DNA of 64,000 nucleotides from NCBI RefSeq assembly GCF_949628265.1, contig NC_088789.1, positions 22,375,883 to 22,439,882 on the forward strand. The letters run 5' to 3'. The DNA comes from Cloeon dipterum (taxonomy: Eukaryota; Arthropoda; Insecta; Ephemeroptera; Baetidae). This document shows positions 12,456 to 24,444 of this stretch, piece by piece; within the stretch, counting starts at the first letter, position 1; each line of letters begins with the position of its first letter. A program made the translations under genes and the position numbers. The notes below the pieces were generated by a model. The model saw only the letters and a program-made list of their open reading frames with translations, made no database searches and was not told the origin of the DNA.

Positions 12456-15400
12456 CTAAAAAATTCCAAGCGCCGAGTTGATTTTCGACAACTGAATGTC
12501 GTTGAGTGCCACTGCTTGCTTGAGTTCGTCGGCCAACATTGCCGCCTCGGCGAATCCGGTTTCGCAGGCGAAGACGATGCATTTCTGAATAAATAAAATA
12601 AAAAACACGTGTTTAGCCACGCTGGAAACGTTGTTGACGAGAAATAAATAAAAGTATTTACCACAGCCGAGTTGATGTCTTCTTCCTTCACTGCCCTGTG
12701 CATGAAGATCCTCAGCGACTCGACCGATGGCGGACCTCCGGTGAATTCTTTTTCCATCTGCCTTAGCAGTGTCAGGGCAAACTTGTATTTGTTCGCCCTC
12801 ACTGCCAGAATCATGCAGTTGCCCAGGTTGATGCCAGACCACCTATCAAAATCAAATTGAGTTTTAGATTTTAACATGAAATATCTTATTTTGTTAAAAA
12901 AAAAAATACAAAAGGTCCTGGTTTCTTGATAATTCAGGGTTTGGCAAAAGGCTAAAAGGCGGAAAATTGATAAAAGGAGAAAAGAAAATAGCAAGTCTCA
13001 CAATTCTAAGATTGGATATTAAAATAGAGAAATGTGTCCCCTGCAATACTCACAGAAAAACTTATTCAAAATTCGCTAACCTTTTGCAATTGAGAGACAG
13101 GTGAAATTTTTAATTAATTGTAATTTCATATAAATACAAAAATTAATAGTTAAAAAGCAACGGTAAAAGAAGGACTTTTAAAGAAGGACTTTTCAGTTCA
13201 ATAAAAATATAATTTCAGGAGAAAAAGTTTAAAAAATAATTTGTTTCTTGCATGGTTAAAAATTATACAATTTACATCATTTGGAAAAAAACTCCCAATA
13301 ATCACAAATCATGCAGGTTTTTTTGCTTACGAAATTTTGTTGGTGAAGCGTTTGGGCTGCGACTCAATCTTTTGGGAAAACTGCTCTGCCGCTTGGCAAA
13401 AGGCATTGGCCAAAGAGTGCTGGCTGTCTTCAGGTTCGATGGCGATGTAGAGCTGCTTTTTATCCTGCTCCTGCGTGCTCATTGACTCAAAGGGGGCGAC
13501 GGCGTTGGCCTTCACAGCAGCGGAGAACCAGGTGATGACCAGATTTTCTCGGTTCCACTGCGCAAGGATAAGTTTAAAACCTGACCAACTGATTAAAAAA
13601 ATAATTTACCTGATCGAAGGTGACCAAGTCAGACCAGATTTGAGGCAGCATTTCGTAGGCGCCGTGCAGATCAATTGAGCGGACGATGTCCTGTAAACAA
13701 AACAAAGTGTTTGGAATTTAAATGTAATGGCAAATGTCAAAGATTACCTCCATGTTTGAAGGCTCTGGGATGTAAATGTTGGGCACATATTTGTTGTAGA
13801 TCTTCATGAAGTCCTCTAACGGCTCGAGTTTGACCAAGAGCGAGAAGAAGAGACGGTAGTAAATGCTTTCCTTGTAAGTATCGCCTAAGAATTTCCAAGA
13901 GTAATTTTCAGGTCACATGCTGCTGAAAGTAGGGCTCACCAATGAAGTCGTAGTTGTTATGAGCGTGGAGCAGTTTGTGGACCCGTTTGGCAAGGGCAGG
14001 ATCTTCCAGGTGGTTTCTGCAGATGTCCATCGCTGAGAGGAAGAAGAATGTGTCTTTTGGGTCCTGAACTTTGAGTGGTCCTTCCTTTTCAAGGATGCTT
14101 AACACTTCCTCCAAAATGCCGCTCTTAGGTCCACCTGAGGGTAGATAATTAGAAAAGCAAACTCATTTCTAGAGGACACTTACGTTCTCGGCTGTAAATG
14201 TTTAAAAGGTGGTAGTAGGAAGCCAAAGATGGCTTCACGCCCAACAATTTGAACTCAGCGACCAATCTAGCTGCAAAGGTTTTCGTTATGCTGAGGCCGG
14301 CACTGCTGGTGATCATATCAAGGATGGAATTCAGGGTTCCGATGTTGGGCATCACTCTGTTGGCGTTCATCTCACGCAGCATTTCCTGATTTAAAGATAG
14401 AAATTAATCTAGTTAAAATGTGATTTTAATTTGACCAACCTCAACAAGTGCTATTCTCTTCTCAGCAGTGTCTCTTACAAAGCCAACCAATTTGAAGATT
14501 TGGTTGTATGTGTCTACGTCGATAGGCTCGCTTGCGTTTCTCATGGTTTGGTACATTTCCCAGCCTCTGTCGGCCTGCAAATTGCAAAAATATAAATGAA
14601 ATAGCTGAAATCATATATTTCTCTAGAAAAGTGCTACAAATGGAAAACAATGAATATCTGAAATTTTGGCAACAAAAACCTCTCATCAAACCCAATAACA
14701 TAATTATATAATTATTTGAAATTCTAAATTGTGCTATGAAATATTTTTTCCAACATGCCAATTTACCCTGGTTTTAAAACGCACCTGATGGCTTTGAACA
14801 GATATTCCAAATTGATGAATTACATTAACAATAAACATGATATACCTGGCAGTATTTGGCCATTCCTCTCAGAAGAGCGCATTTGGCGCGGTTCAGCTGA
14901 GGGCCCTCTTGAACCTCCTCTTTAATCGAGTCGAATAACGTTTGAGCCAGGCCAGAATCTCTGTAAAATTTTCCATGTTTTTCTAGAAATAGTTATAGTT
15001 AGGTGAGTGAGGCGACCTACCTCCAGGACTTCTTCTGCCTGCTTTCCTTCTTCTGGAACTGCGTGAACCAGCGCTCCTCGATGTACTCCTCCGGCAACGT
15101 CTCCTCCGAGTTGAAAAAGCAAAGAAACTCCAGCAATGATTGCCTGGTTTCCAAAGACAAATCTATAGACGTAGAAACAATTTTTTTTAACAAACACTGG
15201 ATTTCTGCCATAATTCATGCTTTACCAAGTCCTTGTTTTTTCATAATCTCGTAGATTTGCAAGGCTTCTTCCACTTGGGCATTGCTAATGGCCAAGAGAA
15301 GGTCAGATTCGGCCACTTTAGATTCCTCAGTGAATACCGCTTTGGGGAGGAATGCCTGAAAAAGATGAAATAGGTAAGAGAGACTTCATTTGAGTTTCCT

Positions 15401-15969
15401 GCCTCTGCATTTTAGCTTACAGGGATGACTGGATCCGCACTGTTGGCGTTAAACAATTCTGCGTTTTGCGCCATGATCCAGTGGGCAGCCTTTTTGCCAG
15501 ATTCTTTCGCCAGTGCGAAGGTCCTCTTGCCAATGTTTGACGATGGAATGAGGAAAGGGTCGTCATGGTACTTGTAATGGGCCGCTGTGTAATCTCTCTG
15601 CACAGTATTTGAGAGTGCCTGAAAGAGTCAAATAAAAGACATTGATTTAATAGATAAAATGTTTTTTTCTGGACAGTATAAACTTACCCTCAATATGTCT
15701 GTTGGGCCTCGTTCAATCCTCGTTGGAATCTTAATTTCAGGCTCTTTGGCCACTGCGACAGGAGAGCCGGCGCATTTTCTGCAGCTGCTTTGGTGTACCA
15801 CCGGCAGCCTTAACCTTTAATAATGAACATTCAATTTAATTTAAATATAGTACTCATGAAACTGTTCAATAGCAATAACACTAATGATGGTTCATTAAAT
15901 TAAGTAAAATTTTATTTTTTCTTTGTACCTTAAGCGTGTCAATGTGCCGTACATTTGCCTGAGTTCCAT
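12456..15969 (-). CDS. PTCD3: Pentatricopeptide repeat protein 3, mitochondrial (small ribosomal subunit mS39), complete
   Basis: Fourteen coding exons on the minus strand join in frame with GT-AG introns: 15969-15929, 15814-15688, 15618-15421, 15355-15226, 15162-15021, 14960-14846, 14574-14440, 14385-14184, 14134-13940, 13884-13748, 13690-13610, 13557-13331, 12842-12662, 12584-12456. The product is 679 aa (human PTCD3 is 689). It begins with an Arg-rich, acid-free stretch typical of a mitochondrial presequence. Recognition rests on colinear similarity to PTCD3: 'RDYTAAHYKYHDDPFLIP', 'SLETRQSLLEFLCFF', 'GVKPSLASYYHLLNIY', 'NNYDFIG', 'SIYYRLFF'. The family consists of PPR helical pairs that bind RNA. 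PTCD3 is a mitoribosomal small-subunit component needed for mitochondrial translation (family knowledge). The start is the first Met in exon 1; the frame stays open upstream for a while without another ATG. It is divergent from SLC25A42, with a transposon inserted just upstream. Confidence 0.95.
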
Positions 15970-16152
15970 AAACGAAGCTAAATAATTTATGGATTTGTTG
16001 AAACACCCTTCTAACAGAAAACAGGAATGAAAACAACAAGGCTATCTAAAATGAGAAGAAGAATTGAAATTCTTTATCTAAGCAGCCTCTTCTCTCCAGA
16101 ATGTTTATTAAAGATTTTAGAAACTAGTTATTTTGATTAAGCACATGTTCTG
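15970..16152 (-). promoter_or_regulatory. Remaining PTCD3 5' flank between start codon and transposon
   Basis: Only 183 bp of host DNA separates the PTCD3 ATG from the target-site duplication of the foldback element. The 5' UTR and core promoter must lie here or inside the element. No TATA box is obvious. The transposon terminal repeat itself may now supply promoter sequence; this is inference from position. Confidence 0.4.
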
Positions 16153-16161
16153 GCGTCTACC
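16153..16161. repeat. 9-bp target-site duplication, left copy
   Basis: GCGTCTACC directly precedes the left terminus (ACGATCGTGAAG...) and is repeated exactly at 28609-28617 directly after the right terminus. A 9-bp duplication is characteristic of foldback/Mutator-type transposition. Confidence 0.85.
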
Positions 16162-16380
16162 ACGATCGTGAAGATAGCCGTTCGAGTTAGCCGCTCGCGA
16201 GAAGATAGCCGCTTTTTCAGCAATGCTGCCAACCAAAAATTTCTAACGCAAAAAGAGGGTCGTATGCATAAATTTAAGGGATGGGGGTGAATCGGATACT
16301 GCCCAAGTGAAGTAAAATGCAACTCTTATTCGTAAAATAAAAATTTGAGCAAAAGAAAAGGGTGCAAATTAAGGGCTTAA
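16162..16380 (+). repeat. Left terminal inverted repeat, unique outer part
   Basis: This segment matches the reverse complement of 28390-28608 with scattered substitutions and a few indels. Shared words include GAGTTAGCCGCTCGCGAGAA, 'GCGGCTTTTTCAGCAATGC' type sequence and AAATTTAAGGGATGGGGG. A short direct repeat GAAGATAGCCG occurs twice near the tip (about 16170 and 16201). The two ends differ by several per cent, so this insertion is not brand new, or the ends were already diverged. Confidence 0.85.
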
Positions 16381-19250
16381 AATTCGAGGGGTGGTTCCTG
16401 AAGGGAGTTCAATCTTGGAACCCTTTGCAATTTATTAAAACCGATGAAAACAATATTTCCTGAGATTTTGAATTAATTTCAACGTTCCTAACCTGAGAAA
16501 ATTAAATAAAACTCCGAAAAAGGGTCAATTTTGAGGGTTAAAAATTCAAGGGGTGGCTCCTGAAGGGAGTTCGATCTCCAAACCCTTGCCACTTCCTTCA
16601 AACTAATAAATGCAATATTTCCTGCAAGTTTGAATGAATTTCACCGTTCCTAACTTGAGAAAATTAATTAAAACTCCGGAAAAGGGTCAATTTTGAGGGT
16701 TAAAAATTCGAGGGGTGGCTCCTGAAGGGAGTTCGATCTCCAAACCCTTTTTAATTTATTTAAACCGATAAAAGCAATATTTCCTGCGAGTTTGAATAAT
16801 TTTCACCGTTCCTAACTCGAGAAAATTAATTAAAACTCCGGAAAAGGGTCAATTTTGAGGGTTAAAAATTCGATGGGTGGCTCCTGAAGGGAGTTCGATC
16901 TCCAAACCCTTTTTAATTTATTTAAACCGATAAAAGCAATATTTCCTGCGAGTTTGAATAATTTTCACCGTTCCTAACTCGAGAAAATTAATTAAAACTC
17001 CGGAAAAGAGTCAATTTTGAGGGTTAAAAATTCGAGGAGTGTCTCCTGAAGAGAGTTCGATCTCCAAACCCTTGCCACTTCCTTTACACTAATAAATGCT
17101 ATATTTCTTGCGAGTTTGAATGAATTTCACCGTTCCTAACTCGAGAAAATTAATTAAAACTCCGGAAAAGGGTCAATTTTGAGGGTTAAAAATTCGAGGG
17201 GTGGCTCCTGAAGGGAGTTCGATCTCCAAACCCTTTTGAATTTATTTAAACCTATAAAAGCAATATTTCCTGCGAGTTTGAATAATTTTCACCGTTCCTA
17301 ACTCGAGAAAATTAATTAAAACTCCGGAAAAGAGTCAATTTTGAGGGTTAAAAATTCGAGGGGTGGCTCCTGAAGGGAGTTCGATCTCCAAACCCTTTTT
17401 AATTTATTTAAACCGATAAAAGCAATATTTCCTGCGAGTTTGAATAATTTTTACCGTTCCTAACTCGAGAAAATTAATTAAAACTCCGGAAAAGGGTCAA
17501 TTTTGAGGGTTAAAAATTCGAGGGGTGGCTCCTGAAGGGAGTTCGATCTCCAAACCCTTTTGAATTTATTTAAACCGATAAAAGCAATATTTCCTGCGAG
17601 TTTGAATAATTTTCACCGTTCCTAACTCGAGAAAATTAATTAAAACTCCGGAAAAGAGTCAATTTTGAGGATTAAAAATTCGAGGGGTGGCTCCTGAAGG
17701 GAGTTCGATCTCCAAACCCTTGCCACTTCCTTTAGGCTAATAAATGCTATATTTCCTGCGAATTTGAATAATTTTAACCGTTCCTAACTCGAGAAAATTA
17801 ATTAAAACTCCGGAAAAGGGTCAATTTTGAGGGTTAAAAATTCGAGGGGTGGCTCCTGAGGGGAGTTCGATCTCCAAACCCTTTTTAATTTATTTAAACC
17901 GATAAAAGCAATATTTCCTGCGAATTTGAATAATTTTCACCGTTCCTAACTCGAGAAAATTAATTAAAACTCCGGAAAAGAGTCAATTTTGAGGATTAAA
18001 AATTCGAGGGGTGGCTCCTGAGGGGAGTTCGATCTCGAAACCCTTGCCACTTCCTTTAGACTAATAAATGCAATATTTCTTGCGAGTTTGAATGAATTTC
18101 ACCGTTCCTAACTCGAGAAAATTAATTAAAACTCCGGAAAAGGGTCAATTTTGAGGGTTAAAAATTCGAGGGGTGGCTCCTGAAGGGAGTTCGATCTCCA
18201 AACCCTTTTTAATTTATTTAAACCGATAAAAGCAATATTTCCTGCGAGTTTGAATAATTTTCACCGTTCCTAACTCGAGAAAATTAATTAAAACTCCGGA
18301 AAAGGGTCAATTTTGAGGGTTAAAAATTCGAGGGGTGGCTCCTGAAGGGAGTTCGATCTCCAAACCCTTTTTAATTTATTTAAACCGATAAAAGCAATAT
18401 TTCCTGCGAGTTTGAATAATTTTCACCGTTCCTAACTCGAGAAAATTAATTAAAACTCCGGAAAAGAGTCAATTTTGAGGGTTAAAAATTCGAGGGGTGG
18501 CTCCTGAAGGGAGTTCGATCTCCAAACCCTTTTGAATTTATTTAAACCGATAAAAGCAATATTTCCTGCGAGTTTGAATAATTTTCACCGTTCCTAACTC
18601 GAGAAAATTAATTAAAACTCCGGAAAAGAGTCAATTTTGAGGATTAAAAATTCGAGGGGTGGCTCCTGAGGGGAGTTCGATCTCCAAACCCTTGCCACTT
18701 CCTTTAGACTAATAAATGCAATATTTCTTGTGTGTTTGAATGAATTTCACCGTTCCTAACTCGAGAAAATTAATTAAAACTCCGGAAAAGGGTCAATTTT
18801 GAGGGTTAAAAATTCGAGGAGTGTCTCCTGAAGGGAGTTCGATCTCCAAACCCTTGCCACTTCCTTTAGACTAATAAATGCTATATTTCCTGCGAATTTG
18901 AATAATTTTCACCGTTCCTAACTCGAGAAAATTAATTAAAACTCCGGAAAAGGGTCAATTTTGAGGGTTAAAAATTCGAGGGGTGGCTCCTGAAGGGAGT
19001 TCGATCTCCAAACCCTTTTTAATTTATTTAAACCGATAAAAGCAATATTTCCTGCGAGTTTGAATAATTTTCACCGTTCCTAACTCGAGAAAATTAATTA
19101 AAACTCCGGAAAAGGGTCAATTTTGAGGGTTAAAAATTCGATGGGTGGCTCCTGAAGGGAGTTCGATCTCTAACCTCTACTCAATTCATTTAGACTAATT
19201 AATACAATATTTCCTTGCGAGTTTTAACCAATTTAATCGTTCCTAACTCG
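16381..19250 (+). repeat. Tandem array of 162-bp repeats, about 18 units (left arm)
   Basis: The word TTCGAGGGGTGGCTCC recurs with a strict 162-bp spacing (for example C at 16709, 16871, 17033, 17195, 17357, 17519). Each unit contains CTCGAG (an XhoI site) in 'CCTAACTCGAGAAAATTAA', a short hairpin-capable CTCCTGAAGGGAG, and an internal variable segment. Two subtypes are mixed: type A with 'TTGCCACTTCCTTTAGACTAAT' style sequence and type B with 'TTTAATTTATTTAAACCGAT' style sequence; a few A units carry GTGTCTCC in place of GTGGCTCC. The first and last units are the most diverged, as expected when an array is homogenised from within. No unit is coding. Confidence 0.95.
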
Positions 19251-20310
19251 AGAAAATAAATAATTGGCTAAAAAAGCGATTAAATGAAGTTTTAAAAATT
19301 TATAGAAAAAAGATAACAATATATATCTCTGAAACATAATATAGTGTTTAATTGTGTACATTTTTATTGTTTACGAGGGTATACAAATAGTATATGTTTT
19401 ACTACAGTAATATTATAGTCTGAAATCGAGATATTCAATCAATTTAAAAATTTGTTAGAGGAAACAAATGTTTTCAGCGCCTTTTTGAACTCTAGAAATG
19501 AACTTCATTTCGCACCTGCTCTACGAGGTTGTTTTTTATGTCAAAGTATTAAGGAACGACCCTGTAAACAGGGGGCAACGTGCACCTGATATATATTGAA
19601 TCATATTAAAAAAAAATTAATACGGGATCAGGTGCGGGCTTGGTGGTTAATATTGCAGAAAGTGCCAACATGGAAAAACTCCTTCAACGGGCTACTAATT
19701 GTAAGCCACCCTTCAGAAGATGCGCAGGGGTGCGCAGAGTACCGGTAAAGAATTGGCAAGTTACGGCCGCAAATTCAAAGGTTGAAGCAAATTTCAAGTG
19801 TGTGCGATTAACAAAGGAGTGTCAAAGCAATGGGAGGTAAATTTGAGCAGTTGGGAGATGTAATACTGGCTACCCAATGTCAGACATGGCAAAAAGGTGG
19901 TTAGTTTATAGTGACTCGAAATGTCGAAATGCTCAAATTTCTCAACGGGCTTGGAGGCGAACCGGCGCCAACTCGCTACTTGCTGGTTTGCACCTTTTTC
20001 CAGCATGCGTGGCTTCACGGGACGATGTCTAGCGTTTCAATGCAGTCCTCGGTGCGAAGGCAAGTGGCCCTTCAGTGGGCTGGGTCCCTGTGCGGCCTGG
20101 TGCGCCCATGTTATCCGTTCGCGCTGTTATTGGGACCCGGGTTTCAGCATTCGTGCTAGTGCAGTGCGCGCCCTTCCCGCTCCTCGGACAGGGATAAAAA
20201 GAGCAAAAAAATCAATTCATCTTGTGACGTTTTTTGATAAATTATTGGCTCCTACATATAAAATAAAGGATCGGTTTACACTTTTGCACAGCCTTCCTTA
20301 ACCAAAAGTA
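19251..20310. other. Unique DNA inside the transposon, left of the inner arm
   Basis: About 1.06 kb with no counterpart on the right side. It includes GC-richer sequence at about 19960-20200 with short ORFs that resemble no protein I know, and an AT-rich part at 19250-19480. A GGGATAAAAAGAGC motif near 20190 could be TATA-like. Nothing here can be assigned. Confidence 0.5.
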
Positions 20311-21430
20311 AGAGCCAAAAGTTCAGTATATGTGATATCATTTTCGTAAGCGTGTATACCGGATATACAGCTTTGCCTAATGTTCTTCCAACCTGGCGGA
20401 GGGCTGTTTTTGCACGTTCAAAATGTTCATCGCGTTGTGCAAGGTTTTCGCAATTTTTATAGGTAGATGCGACTTGTCAGCTTTTTCCACTTGACTTTAA
20501 CCAAAAGGATCACCCTTTACCGACATGGCAGTCTGCGTCCGTAGCCTTTTACTTGATTTATTTTAAAATTATCGTACTTTTCTTTAAATCAGCAGTGCGA
20601 CGTCACAACTTAAATTATTACGTGGCTCGCAAGCAACTCCAAATTCCCGGGGAACCATCGTTTTTGCGGCCGTAGCTTGTCCGAATATAACGCTCTTACA
20701 ATTAGAGTTGTGCGAAAACCGCCTGCAATTTTGGCTACAGAGATGCGACTTGATGGCGGTGTTTCGGGATGTTACACTTATGATATGTAATGACGTGAAT
20801 TTTAAATATTATGGGACAATCCAGCGGTTCATTGCGCGGGTCCAAATTAAGCAAAAAATCATTGCGGGAGCTCACCTTCCACAGTGCGGTTCTAAATTCT
20901 GAATAAATCGCGGAAACCGAAAAATGTTGCTGTGGCGCTGCGCGGCGCCGCACCGTTGCGGCTCTCTGCCAGAGCCAAATCCACTTAAAGGCGCCAATAA
21001 TTAGCGATGATACCGACAAAACCACTTAAAAACAGTTCTCAGGTGGTGCGACCGGTTGGTGACAGGCGAGGGTGAATAATCGTCGCAGTGTATCGTCAAA
21101 TGTGACAGAAATCGCAGGAAAAAGCATTAAGAACGCGCCGCAGATAGGATTTCCGGTCGAGTTACCCTGAAAAAGGTCGTTTTGGTATTCCAGGTAAAAG
21201 TCGGAAAAAGACCTATCCGATGAGGGGTCGTGGTCGACGATGGGACTAAGGGCAGAATTTAAACACAAATCAACCAAAAATGGTGTGCTTGCGCGCAGGC
21301 CGTAAACACGCGCCCTTGTGCACGGCACACTACAGCTGCACCCTGCACATCATCTCCGCGAGCGCAAAACAAAACAAAAAAAAAAACACACAAAATTAAT
21401 TTTAGCAAAGTTCCAATGATTGAACTGTAA
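20311..21430 (+). repeat. Inner inverted repeat, left arm (1.12 kb)
   Basis: This is the reverse complement of 23326-24444. ORF positions in the two arms sum to exactly 44755 throughout, and the translated frames are identical, so there are no indels apart from one base in a homopolymer (11 A at 21376-21386 against 10 T at 23370-23379). The arm is GC-richer than its surroundings. Frames of 100 and 96 codons are mirrored in both arms, but they match no family I recognise and do not look convincingly coding. Confidence 0.9.
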
Positions 21431-21959
21431 ATTTAAGTCACTTGTTACTCCCCCAGTGTGATTCAATGGCCAAAACGGAAACAAATTGGCCAAGGAGGTC
21501 AGCGGCGCCCATGTGCTGCTCGTTGGTGTGGAGAGCAATGCCGACTTTTAAAAAATCGCCATATATCGCTTATGTGGGATAGAAAAATACTAACTAGGTT
21601 TCGCATCATTGTTCGTGTATTAGAAGACGATTTGGTAGTAATCGTAGCCGAATTATAATTAGTACTAAAAATTCCCATAATTTCCCATGTTATCCATATT
21701 ATGGGAAAACGAAAAGATAACATTTTTCAAACTTCAAAACTTCACTTGTTCTAGGATTTTGATTTGATATGACAGCTCATATTTAGTCTCAAATAGATTC
21801 CAGATCTATTCCTCATCGACTCCAAATCTATTTTTTAAATTTTCTTCCTGGACCCAAGATATTGCCGCCGGAAATAGGAAGGTGTCTAAGCCTGAAAATA
21901 CAAAAAAATAGTTTTCTTTTTTTTCTATGAGCTCTAAAAATCTGAAAATTGGTTTCTAG

Positions 21960-22034
21960 ACAGGCCCGGACTGGCACCATTTTTTACCGGGGACTGTTGA
22001 TTTTCGCGGCCCACCGAGCCACCGCGGCCCACTA
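21960..22034 (+). mobile_element. Truncated hAT-like terminus
   Basis: The sequence starts CAGGCCCGGACTGGC, a terminal type common among hAT elements, and runs into a poly-C tract (about 22027-22040). No matching right end is found, so it is read as a left-end fragment. Confidence 0.4.
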
Positions 22035-22107
22035 ACCCCCCCCCCCCTCCCCGAACTTTTATAATTTTCAAATGAAATAAAAGGTAGTTTCCTCGGTGGA
22101 TAGAGAG

Positions 22108-22505
22108 CAGGGCTGCAAAAGACCGGCATTTAAAAAAAAACAGTGCAGTGGTAAGAACGTTATTTTTTTCAATTTTTTACCATTTTCTTCCAGGCCATGT
22201 TTGCATTTCCGTTTTCAATAATTTTCTAATTATTTGCTGATGACCTCGACCTCAAAATTTTTTTAGGGAACTTTTTGGAGAAATTGAGGCAGCAAATATG
22301 GCAATTTAAAAGAAAAAAATGTGTACAGTTGAGGAAGATTAGACCACTTTCCACCGAAAATCTTAGATGTCCATAAGGGGAAAATGGAATAAATTCATTT
22401 CTTGAATTTCTTGCGCAATAAATTGGTAAAAATTGGGTGGTAGAAACCGTTAAAAACCAGTGGTTGAAAAAATCGGGTGGTGTTATTAATACAAATACAA
22501 CCCTG
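22108..22505 (+). mobile_element. Non-autonomous hAT-like element, 398 bp
   Basis: Ends are CAGGGCTGCAAAA... and ...TACAACCCTG. Flanking 8-mers ATAGAGAG (22100-22107) and ATAGCGAG (22506-22513) match at seven of eight positions, fitting the 8-bp target duplication of hAT elements. The interior (AATTGAGGCAGCAAATA..., AAACCGTTAAAAACCAGT...) is shared with the element at 32025-32808, which confirms a family. There is no ORF. It is nested inside the foldback transposon and is therefore a later insertion. Confidence 0.8.
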
Positions 22506-23139
22506 ATAGCGAGCTGTTCTTTTATCCGCATTTCTACAGAAATAATGTCCTGCTCAGCCCCTAGTCGGGAGAGGAAGCTCATGAATTAGGACTAGAACCA
22601 GTAGCCGAAACTAGTTGAGTAGGATATTTTTTCTGTTGTGTAGAAATACGGAAAAATATAAAGCTCGCTATTCACCGAGGAAGCTGCCATTTATTTTCAA
22701 CAGATTTTTCATTATACGGATTATGCGTATTTTAGTAGATTAGTATATTTATACGACATCAGAAATGTTTGGAGTGACGTCAAATACATCAGTAATCGAC
22801 CTACTCTGGCCTCATTATTTTGGAAAACTGGGAAAATTTGACAGTTGAATATGGTTGCGCTACTAAAATCTGTGTGTTCCTCAAAATTCACTCTTGTCAG
22901 AGGTTCAGAACAATAAATATTTTTTTTCAGATTAATATTACCTTTTTTCCCTTTTGAACAAATCAGTTCGACATTAATTTTTTTCTTGATAATTTTTTAA
23001 ATATTTGACTTCTAAATAAAAATCGAAACGTATACTAGAGCACTTACATCAGCCAGCCTCGCCAAATCTTGGCCATGCAGGCGCTTTGGTTCTAGCTCGC
23101 CAGGCACGCCAGCCGCCGGTCAAAATTTTGAAAATGGAA

Positions 23140-23325
23140 AAAATAAGTTTTAATTTTCTCGAGTTAGGAACGGTGAAAATTATTCAAATTCGCAGGAAAT
23201 ATAGCATTTATTAGTCTAAAGGAAGTGGCAAGGGTTTGGAGATCGAACTCCCTTCAGGAGACACTCCTCGAATTTTTAACCCTCAAAATTGACTTTTTTC
23301 CGGAGTTTTAATTAATTTTCTCGAG
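23140..23325 (-). repeat. Solitary 162-bp repeat copy abutting the inner arm
   Basis: One unit, plus part of a second, in the orientation of the right array. It ends in TCTCGAGTTA exactly where the inner right arm begins (23326). The repeat is cut in mid-word (expected TCTCGAGTTAGGAACGG), so the inner arm replaced or inserted into a former array. Confidence 0.85.
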
Positions 23326-24444
23326 TTACAGTTCAATCATTGGAACTTTGCTAAAATTAATTTTGTGTGTTTTTTTTTTGTTTTGTTTTGCGCTCGCGGA
23401 GATGATGTGCAGGGTGCAGCTGTAGTGTGCCGTGCACAAGGGCGCGTGTTTACGGCCTGCGCGCAAGCACACCATTTTTGGTTGATTTGTGTTTAAATTC
23501 TGCCCTTAGTCCCATCGTCGACCACGACCCCTCATCGGATAGGTCTTTTTCCGACTTTTACCTGGAATACCAAAACGACCTTTTTCAGGGTAACTCGACC
23601 GGAAATCCTATCTGCGGCGCGTTCTTAATGCTTTTTCCTGCGATTTCTGTCACATTTGACGATACACTGCGACGATTATTCACCCTCGCCTGTCACCAAC
23701 CGGTCGCACCACCTGAGAACTGTTTTTAAGTGGTTTTGTCGGTATCATCGCTAATTATTGGCGCCTTTAAGTGGATTTGGCTCTGGCAGAGAGCCGCAAC
23801 GGTGCGGCGCCGCGCAGCGCCACAGCAACATTTTTCGGTTTCCGCGATTTATTCAGAATTTAGAACCGCACTGTGGAAGGTGAGCTCCCGCAATGATTTT
23901 TTGCTTAATTTGGACCCGCGCAATGAACCGCTGGATTGTCCCATAATATTTAAAATTCACGTCATTACATATCATAAGTGTAACATCCCGAAACACCGCC
24001 ATCAAGTCGCATCTCTGTAGCCAAAATTGCAGGCGGTTTTCGCACAACTCTAATTGTAAGAGCGTTATATTCGGACAAGCTACGGCCGCAAAAACGATGG
24101 TTCCCCGGGAATTTGGAGTTGCTTGCGAGCCACGTAATAATTTAAGTTGTGACGTCGCACTGCTGATTTAAAGAAAAGTACGATAATTTTAAAATAAATC
24201 AAGTAAAAGGCTACGGACGCAGACTGCCATGTCGGTAAAGGGTGATCCTTTTGGTTAAAGTCAAGTGGAAAAAGCTGACAAGTCGCATCTACCTATAAAA
24301 ATTGCGAAAACCTTGCACAACGCGATGAACATTTTGAACGTGCAAAAACAGCCCTCCGCCAGGTTGGAAGAACATTAGGCAAAGCTGTATATCCGGTATA
24401 CACGCTTACGAAAATGATATCACATATACTGAACTTTTGGCTCT
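23326..24444 (-). repeat. Inner inverted repeat, right arm (1.12 kb)
   Basis: Mirror of 20311-21430 (see that entry). It starts TTACAGTTCAATCATTGG directly after a broken 162-bp unit and ends ...GAACTTTTGGCTCT. No target duplication is seen at the outer ends (left flank AAAAGTA, right flank CCCTAGA). Confidence 0.9.

Larger units (their letters stand above)
21431..23139. other. Centre of the inner palindrome
   Basis: This AT-rich spacer holds a truncated transposon end (21960-22034), a complete small hAT-like element (22108-22505), and otherwise unassigned sequence. At 23040-23120 there is a GC-rich patch with GCCAGCCGCCG, a word that also occurs in the candidate MITE at 62553-62787. No gene is seen. 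Confidence 0.6.

Noticed and set aside
16381..19250. tRNA-like B-box (GAGTTCGATCTCC) in each 162-bp unit, suggesting a SINE origin
   Set aside because: The B-box match has an extra base, the A-box position lacks a proper consensus at the right distance, and there is no tRNA-like fold or poly-A tail.
20735..24020. Mirrored ORFs of 100 and 96 codons in the inner arms as transposon genes
   Set aside because: They are identical only because the arms are identical. The second frame lacks an ATG at its start, the composition is not convincingly coding, and they match no transposase or other family I know.
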